The notes under the pieces are model-generated. The model was not told the origin of the DNA. It searched no databases and worked only from the letters and a program-made list of their open reading frames with translations. The translations under genes were made by a program, and so were the position numbers. A stretch of 64,000 nt of DNA from Mesostigma viride (Eukaryota; Streptophyta; Mesostigmatophyceae; Mesostigmatales; Mesostigmataceae). Shown in pieces: positions 45,204 through 64,000 of this stretch. The DNA lies in NCBI GenBank assembly GCA_009746045.1, contig RPFO01000253.1, positions 2,239,888 through 2,303,887 of the forward strand, given 5' to 3'. Each line of letters opens with the position of its first letter. Position 1 is the first letter of the stretch.

Positions 45204-45480
45204 CGCCGTCCTGAAAGTGGACGACCATCTGCGTGTGCACCGCGCCCAAGCTGGCAGCTCAGATTCCAGTGCACCAGTGTATCATACTGCTGCCTGCCCC
45301 CACTGTGCGGGTACTATCGACGAATCAGTCTTCCTCACCAAGGGTGGGAAAGTGCTGACCTGCAAGCACTGCCACCGTACCGGCCACTCTGAGGATCGCT
45401 GCTGGTTCAAGAAGGCGGAGAACAAGTCCAAGAAACCTGAGGCGCACTTCACCATGCATGGACGGCGAGCCACTGGCTGA
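45204..45480 (+). pseudogene. gag: Outer-element gag, 3' part with zinc knuckle
   Basis: Continues the gag frame broken at 19097: VLKVDDHLRVHRAQAG, then a CPHC pair, then the knuckle CKHCHRTGHSEDRC (C-X2-C-X4-H-X4-C). It ends at 45478-45480. No protease, integrase or RT follows before the 3' LTR. Confidence 0.75.
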
Positions 45481-45532
45481 CGACGTGGCAGATGTTCCTG
45501 CTGGTTTTTTCATTGAGTAGAATACGTGACAT

Positions 45533-45546
45533 GCAGTATGGGGGTG
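45533..45546 (+). promoter_or_regulatory. Polypurine tract of outer element
   Basis: GCAGTATGGGGGTG directly precedes the LTR start TGTCAAAT, the normal position of the plus-strand primer. Confidence 0.6.
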
Positions 45547-46310
45547 TGTCAAATATCTAGCGATGTTTCTCTACTTTTGTCACGCATTATGTTATCACGC
45601 ATTGTATGCGGGGAAAATTGACGCCGTCAGCTAGGTGTTTATTTACACGACTTGTTGTTGGGTTTGCATCCCTATTAATTGCACCCACAGGTCGTTGACA
45701 AACTTAATATCATATACAATGTTTGAGTACGTGTACTAAAATCCGAATGATGTTGCTCGGATTACTGCAAGCGTTACCTAGCTGTCAGCACCGTTTCAGG
45801 TGCCGTACTATACATGCTCTCTCCGGATCAGATCAGGTCCGCAGTACTGTGGTGCCGCCCTGGAGGCGATAGGACTTTGAGCCTATCAGACCACTCACAC
45901 AATTTACCATGATGTGCATGGACATAGATTACAGGCTGCAAAGTCGTTATTATCTAGTGTTCTTTCCGTGGTTCTAGAGACGCTAAGCTGCAGTGCCGTC
46001 AGATGTAAATCAACAGTGCATAATGCATTAGCCGCCACTACTTTGTGTGCCTAGAGTTATTTGCTTGCTAGCCGTGTGTGGCCCCGACCCAGTGTTGGTC
46101 GTGTGACCCTGCCCAGTGTTGGCATTGTCATTTGCCCTGCATATGGCCCAGTGTTGGCTATGGTAGACTGCGCCCAGTGTTGGCCGCACCGTGTTTTTCC
46201 ACTCTCAGTAAACGTATTTTAATACAAGAAGTCTTTTCCGTACACTTGTGCAATATCTGGGTCATAACAGGCAAAAGATCTTTCCTCCGAGCTAGCCCCG
46301 GTTTCTGACA
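45547..46310 (+). repeat. 3' LTR of outer element
   Basis: An intact 764-bp LTR from TGTCAAAT to CTGACA, followed by TGTAC, the right copy of the duplication. It has four CCCAGTGTTGG-type motifs and a probable polyadenylation region near AGTAAACGTATTTTAATA. Confidence 0.8.
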
Positions 46311-46332
46311 TGTACGTACGCAGCCATCAACC

Positions 46333-47085
46333 TGTAACAGTATTTTCTGACAGTGTGCATACTGTTACATCCAAGTGGACGCGAACTTGTAGTTCAGCGT
46401 TCAGTGTAAATGCATGGCTGAGTCCTTTGTACGCGGGCCAAAGTGTTATGATTCCTGGCCTGACTTGACTTTTGGGGACTTATATGCGGAGTGCCCTTTT
46501 GATGGTCCTTTGTGTTGGGCCCTGGACGGTACGGGACAGTACCTTGGAATCTATGTGTAATCTGACTGATGTCACTGAGTTAGTAGTATCTTTCGTAAGT
46601 TAGGGGTGTAAAGCATATAGAGAGAGAACCTTACCGGTTCATCTGTGTTCTGATTGGCTGAGACCTGTAGGATTGCGATAGTCTCCTCTGTGTGGGCGGG
46701 GACATAAGCTTTGCCTGTTTGTCACCATAGCCATCAGGCGCCGGATACCCCCAAGTATGTGAAGCTATTTCTATAACCAAACATCCTCACTTCAGGCCGG
46801 CTTTTATTGGACAGCCATATCCAGTAGACAGGAAGTCGTGGGTCTGTAGGAACAAGAAGAGAGACTCCCGACCAAAAGGGGCCCATAGCTCTCTATCGCC
46901 GTAGTACATTCTGTTAGGAGAGCCCTACAGAAGAGAACCGACTGACACTCAGTTAACTCCTGGAGAATACAAGGGGTTTCCCCTGTCTCTTGGGATTTGA
47001 TAAGTCCGTTCTGTCTGCATGACGGGAGGTAAAAGATCTGTCTGTGCATTTAGTGGAGCAGAGGCCACCATTTTATTCTGTTACA
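46333..47085. mobile_element. Solo LTR with CAACC duplication
   Basis: Starts TGTAACAG and ends CTGTTACA (an 8-bp inverted terminal repeat, TG...CA), with CAACC on each side (46328-46332 and 47086-47090). The paralogous locus at 59.10 kb reads ATCAACCCACCC without it. The 753-bp length and absence of coding fit a solo LTR of a third LTR family. Confidence 0.8.
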
Positions 47086-47422
47086 CAACCCACCCGCCAA
47101 GGCACGCCTGCACAAACACACACATGCACAACTGCACGCACTCGCCCACGCACGCACACCTTAAGCTGCACGCTCTAACGCACTCACGCAATGCATGGCA
47201 GCATGCCCGCCTTCTATATCATTCTTGGAATATCATGTTGCATATGGTATTGTTATCATGTTTGTAAATTTAGCTCCTTGCTTACCGTATGCTTTCTTTC
47301 ATTGGGGGATGACTTGATGCAGATCGTGGAGCATTATACAAGCTCGACGAGAAGACGTACACATCAATATTTAGTGAAACAACCGTTGCTGGGCTCTGGC
47401 ATGCCATGCAGCCGTTATATGG
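47086..47422 (+). mobile_element. Continuation of the dismembered CACTA-like right end
   Basis: Matches 59105-59431, including CATCATATTGC-region sequence and the end GTTATATGG. It is interrupted here by a LINE fragment. Confidence 0.7.
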
Positions 47423-48088
47423 TCCCCCGGCCCGAGCTCTACTGCAAGCTAGCTCCCTCTTGTCACCCATACCATGCGACACCGCCGTCTCCTCTTTGCC
47501 GGCCATCTTGCCCGCACAGACCAGGAGAATACCGCGATGTGGGCCCTGCCGGGGGGTTAAGACGGGCCAACCAGGTAGACACCTCCTCCTATATGGCAGG
47601 GTTCCCTTGTCCCATCGCAACCCACTGGCAAACTTGCGCGCGCCCGGCACCGGCGCGGCGCGACCCGGACCTATGTGACACAACTGCTTGAAGATGCAGG
47701 GCTTCTGGGTCGACTATCCGTACTCCGCGCCCGCGCATGATTGACAAGGAGAAATGGGCTGCCATCTGCGATAAGCACCTTCCTGAGGGGTATGCTCCTG
47801 TTTTCTCCCCACGGCCCCCGCAGCCCGGCGTTGCTAGCCAGGGTAGAAGTCCGCAGGTGGAGGTTATTGGCCCTGAGGATAGCCACTAAACTACCGCCTC
47901 GTCTGCCATTACAGTAGAGGACAGCTCGGATGAGGATTACATCCCCATCTAGTGCTTAATGGTTGGGGAATGATGCAGACGATATTTGTTTAAACTTTTG
48001 TGTAACTATTTTTTCTTAAATGAGATTAGCATAGTACTCCGTGGCATGCCTTTGCGCATGACACGGAAGTACTTACTTACTTACTTAC
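47423..48088 (+). mobile_element. LINE 3' fragment with (CTTA)n tail and TTATATGG duplication
   Basis: A 666-bp insertion between TTATATGG copies at 47415-47422 and 48089-48096; the empty site is at 59424-59431. It encodes the end of a LINE reverse transcriptase in broken frames (RRLLFAGHLARTDQENTAMW) and ends in ACTTACTTACTTAC, a microsatellite tail typical of LINEs. Confidence 0.82.
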
Positions 48089-48096
48089 TTATATGG

Positions 48097-49023
48097 CCAT
48101 GAGCAATCAGCTAGCAATCCAGAAATTTAGGATGGAGGCAGTTCTGAGTCGATGTTTTATATTTTGATGGTATTGAAACGATGAGCCACGGAACGCCGCA
48201 ATGAAACATAAGTTTATCACTATCAAACAGCGTGATGCCATGAATGCCACGCCTAATGCCACAAGATGTGCTAATCACGTACTTAATTCATTAACGAATT
48301 GTTGGATTTATCGCATGATGCTGTTGTCCTTGTTAGAATACACATTTAATTATCGATCTGGCAATGGCATGCCTGAGATAATGCCCTGAGATTTTAAGCG
48401 CCGGAGAAAATGCCCTGAGATTTTTACCGCCTGAGAAAAAAAAATCTCGGTGTCCACGTAAAATATCAGTTTCCACTTATGTAGCCCTGAGATTTCCTGA
48501 GAAAAAGCCATTTTTCTCAGGCAAATCTCAGGAAATCTCAGGTCATTTTCTCAGGAAATCTCAGGAAATCTCAGGAAATCTCAGGAAATCTCAGGAAATC
48601 TCAGGAAATCTCAGGAAATCTCAGGAAATCTCAGGAATTAATTAATTAATTAATTAATTAATAGACACGTGACTGCGTCACGTGAGCATAAGTCCTCAGT
48701 GGGAGGGGAACATGGGATGGAATGGATGGTGTAAGCTATCTAGGTCCTAGTTACAGGCAGGGGTGTGGGCACCGCGGCACGAATCGCTATGAATGCCATA
48801 CGCGGTCACACGCGGAGCCCCCACAGACTTGGGGGTGGTCTCCTTCATCACTTCTTGCCATCTATCCTTGCGTACTACCATCTGCCTCCATATTACAGAC
48901 AAACCAGGAGGCTGCCCGGGCGTGAAATCTCAGGAAATCAGTCTCAGGAAATCTCAGGGATTCTCAGGAAATCTCAGTTTTTTTCAGGAAATCTCAGGAA
49001 ATCTCAAAGGCGAGTCCCTAGTG
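48097..49023 (+). mobile_element. CACTA-like right end with decamer array (second copy)
   Basis: Matches 59432-60062. It ends in a (CTCAGGAAAT)n array and the terminus GAGTCCCTAGTG (49012-49023), one base different from the terminus at 60051-60062. A LINE C fragment interrupts the array at 48638-48924. Confidence 0.7.
48638..48924 (-). mobile_element. LINE family C 3' fragment inside decamer array
   Basis: A (TTAA)n tail followed by sequence matching 7243-7520, in minus orientation. The decamer array continues on both sides, so this is a 5'-truncated LINE insertion. Confidence 0.75.
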
Positions 49024-49890
49024 CACCCTGGAACCTTGTCTGTGGCGTCGAACCCTACTAGGATCCGGTGGCTGTCAGGTTGTTATCTGCTTGGCGGTTG
49101 TGAGTCGTATATTTTCTGCTGCTGGGTTCTACTGGTGGTGCTAGACGGGGTTCCCCCGTCTCTCCCTGGGGGGGGGAAGCGTGTTACGTCCAAGCCTATT
49201 TAATTAGGGTTCTTTAGTGGACAGTCGGCCGTAACAATATGTATTGGTTTCTGGGTTATTCATAGTTATGCATCCTTTATTGGTTTGATGGACTCTTTCG
49301 TAGGTAGAGGCGCTTTTACTAGCATACGTTACGTAGGTTCAGGGCCGGCGCCTATACATTATACCTGTGGCGCCGGTACAGTCATGGCCGAGCCGTCCGG
49401 TCGGCTGAGCCATATAGGGTCGCGACACATTCCAGTATGTCTTATATCATTCGTAGCTAGTCCTGCGAGATTCAACCCACCGGGCGGTGTATAGGTTGGA
49501 TGTTGGTGCTACTGATGGGTCGGTTATGGGTCAATCATTTATGCACCGCGTCGTGCATCGTCCTGGCAACGAGCATGACGGCCGGCGGGCATATAAGCTT
49601 TGTGGTGTGATTCAATATTTCTCTCTCGGTTGCTATGGCATAAAGTTTGACTCACGTCAACTTTCCGAGGGGGCCTTACCCGCGCATTAGGATTTTACAT
49701 GGGTCCTGATTCTGCAGTCGATGCAGCTGCATATCGATATCTTGATGAAGAACGTCTTGATATTCGTGAGAAAGTATTCCATATTTCCAGGAATGCGAGT
49801 TCTACGTATAGGCCACCACTATCCATGATCCAATCAGTCATGGATTAGGTGTAGGTCTTTCTACACCTACTTTCTCCGGTTCAACGGTTT
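49024..49890. other. No recognisable gene
   Basis: Unique-looking sequence with short frames only; no family motif is seen. Confidence 0.4.
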
Positions 49891-49894
49891 ACTA

Positions 49895-50110
49895 CTCTAC
49901 TCAGCAAAGCGCCCCTTCTGCCTGGGGGCGGGGGGCTTGCCCACAGGGGCTGGCGTGTGGGCATGGACAATGGTCTGCCACCTCTTCTTGTTGTGCATAG
50001 CAGTACATGCAAGAGAGAGGGAGGAAATGCGGCGTTCAAACTGGCTGCCAGGACCACTAGGTCGGCCAGCAAGTGATCTGCACGGCATGGACATAAAACC
50101 AGCGAATGTC
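49895..50110 (-). pseudogene. LINE family D terminal relic
   Basis: Resembles 6279-6482 (shared GGCTTGCCCACAGGG and CTTCTTGTT-GCATAGCAGT-like blocks), corresponding to the extreme C-terminus of the LINE D protein on the minus strand. Confidence 0.55.
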
Positions 50111-50279
50111 CCAGCCGCCTGTGGCGGTCTCTCTTGTACCGCTATACTAAACTATTTTCGAAGATATCCAATTTTACTAATACAGCTCTCCACCCGATCG
50201 AGGTGTTTCTTAAGAACCTTGCCTTCGTAGAAAAATGCACAGTATACAATAGCATGAACAGTAATATGCAAACTTAAAT

Positions 50280-63402
<13,123 letters not shown>

Positions 63403-63618
63403 GGTTCAATTTGATGCACAGATTAATATGATGCACGCTTTAATAGGTTGTGAATTAAAAAACATATAGATTTTCAGATATGCAACGTCAAGTGTGGCAC
63501 TCGAGTGCGCTCAGGTTGGGAGGACATCCATCAATCACTCAATGGTTCGCTCGATGAACCAGTAAAACGATGAATCAATTAACCTATCAGTTACTTACTT
63601 TACTAAATCAGTTAATCT

Positions 63619-63915
63619 ATCCCTCCCTCCCTCCCTCCCTCCCTCCCTCCCTCCCTCCCTCCTCCCTCCCTCCCTCCCTCCCTCCTCCCTCCCTCCCTCC
63701 CTCCCTCCCTCCCTCCCTCCCTCCCTCCCTCCCTCCCTCCCTCCCTCCCTCCCTCCCTCCCTCCCTCCCTCCCTCCCTCCCTCCCTCCCTCCCTCCCTCC
63801 CTCCCTCCCTCCCTCCCTCCCTCCCTCCCTCCTCCCTCCCTCCCTCCCTCCCTCCCTCCCTCCCTCCCTCCCTCTCTCCCTCCCCCCACCAGCCCGCCCC
63901 TCCCCCCCCCCCCCC
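63619..63915. repeat. (TCCC)n array
   Basis: About 270 bp of TCCC/CCTC units followed by a C16-like run. The complementary strand is (GGGA)n. Confidence 0.95.
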
Positions 63916-63966
63916 CCCGCCCGCCCTTCCTCTCTCATAGTACTACCAAGAGAAAATTTTTTTCCT

Positions 63967-63998
63967 ACTAATATGACTAGAAACCTAGTCATATTAGT
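63967..63998. other. 14-bp perfect hairpin at window edge
   Basis: ACTAATATGACTAG and its reverse complement are separated by AAAC. It could be the tip or end of an inverted-repeat element continuing to the right. Confidence 0.6.
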
Positions 63999-64000
63999 CG

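Noticed and set aside
48400-49010. Regular short repeats suggestive of a CRISPR array
   Set aside because: The repeats are contiguous 10-bp units without unique spacers, in a eukaryotic transposon end.

Overview
This is a nuclear window from a eukaryote. It carries spliced genes with GT-AG introns, LTR and non-LTR retrotransposons, DNA-transposon ends, satellites and very long simple repeats. A membrane-bound cyclic-nucleotide phosphodiesterase with a Cache-type sensor, R2-like LINEs with a restriction-like endonuclease, and copia-type elements fit a unicellular alga, perhaps a prasinophyte-type green alga. That assignment is inference with low confidence. Only one single-copy host gene is visible, and almost everything else is mobile or derived from mobile DNA.

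Layout. 0-5 kb (minus strand): an almost intact copia-like retrotransposon. Its gag and pol lie in one frame, separated by a single UGA in a UGA-CUAG context. Its retropepsin lies between integrase and reverse transcriptase. 6.3-8.3 kb: dead LINE 3' ends, one with a (TTAA)n tail. 9-11.3 kb: an inverted dimer of the 3' end of LINE family B, with a 91-bp tail of LINE family A at its centre. 11.64-49.02 kb: a deeply nested insertion stack. 49.0-50.1 kb: little recognisable plus one LINE relic. 50.28-63.40 kb (minus strand): the phosphodiesterase gene, with six exons in the window and upstream exons probably beyond 64 kb.

The nested stack can be read from target-site duplications and from empty sites elsewhere in the window. 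(1) A roughly 1.2-kb right end of a CACTA-like transposon is present uninterrupted at 58.85-60.06 kb and broken into pieces between 11.64 and 49.02 kb. (2) Into it went a gag-only LTR element (11881-46310, 5-bp duplication TGTAC), a solo LTR (46333-47085, CAACC), a LINE 3' fragment (47423-48088, TTATATGG) and a second LINE fragment (48638-48924). (3) The 5' LTR of the gag-only element was itself split by a 5.5-kb block, and its gag gene was split at a CGCCG duplication by a second LTR element (19098-45203) with unusual AGTT...AACT termini. (4) The right LTR of that second element was hit by a 1090-bp nested palindrome (44086-45175, GTCCT). Its uninterrupted target is still present in the left LTR at 19528. 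Inside the second element lie minisatellites, a 184-bp satellite, a dead second copia-like element (28.5-34.4 kb) and a LINE cluster (34.5-42.8 kb) with a nearly complete LINE encoding PHD, RING, C2H2, RT and endonuclease domains.

The third visible intron of the phosphodiesterase gene holds a 6.5-kb CACTA-like element (53581-60062) whose ends are arrays of a 10-bp motif. In this assembly the phosphodiesterase reading frame is broken by four extra bases just before its HD metal-binding signature. All coordinates and motif statements come from reading the sequence by eye; no database comparison was possible.
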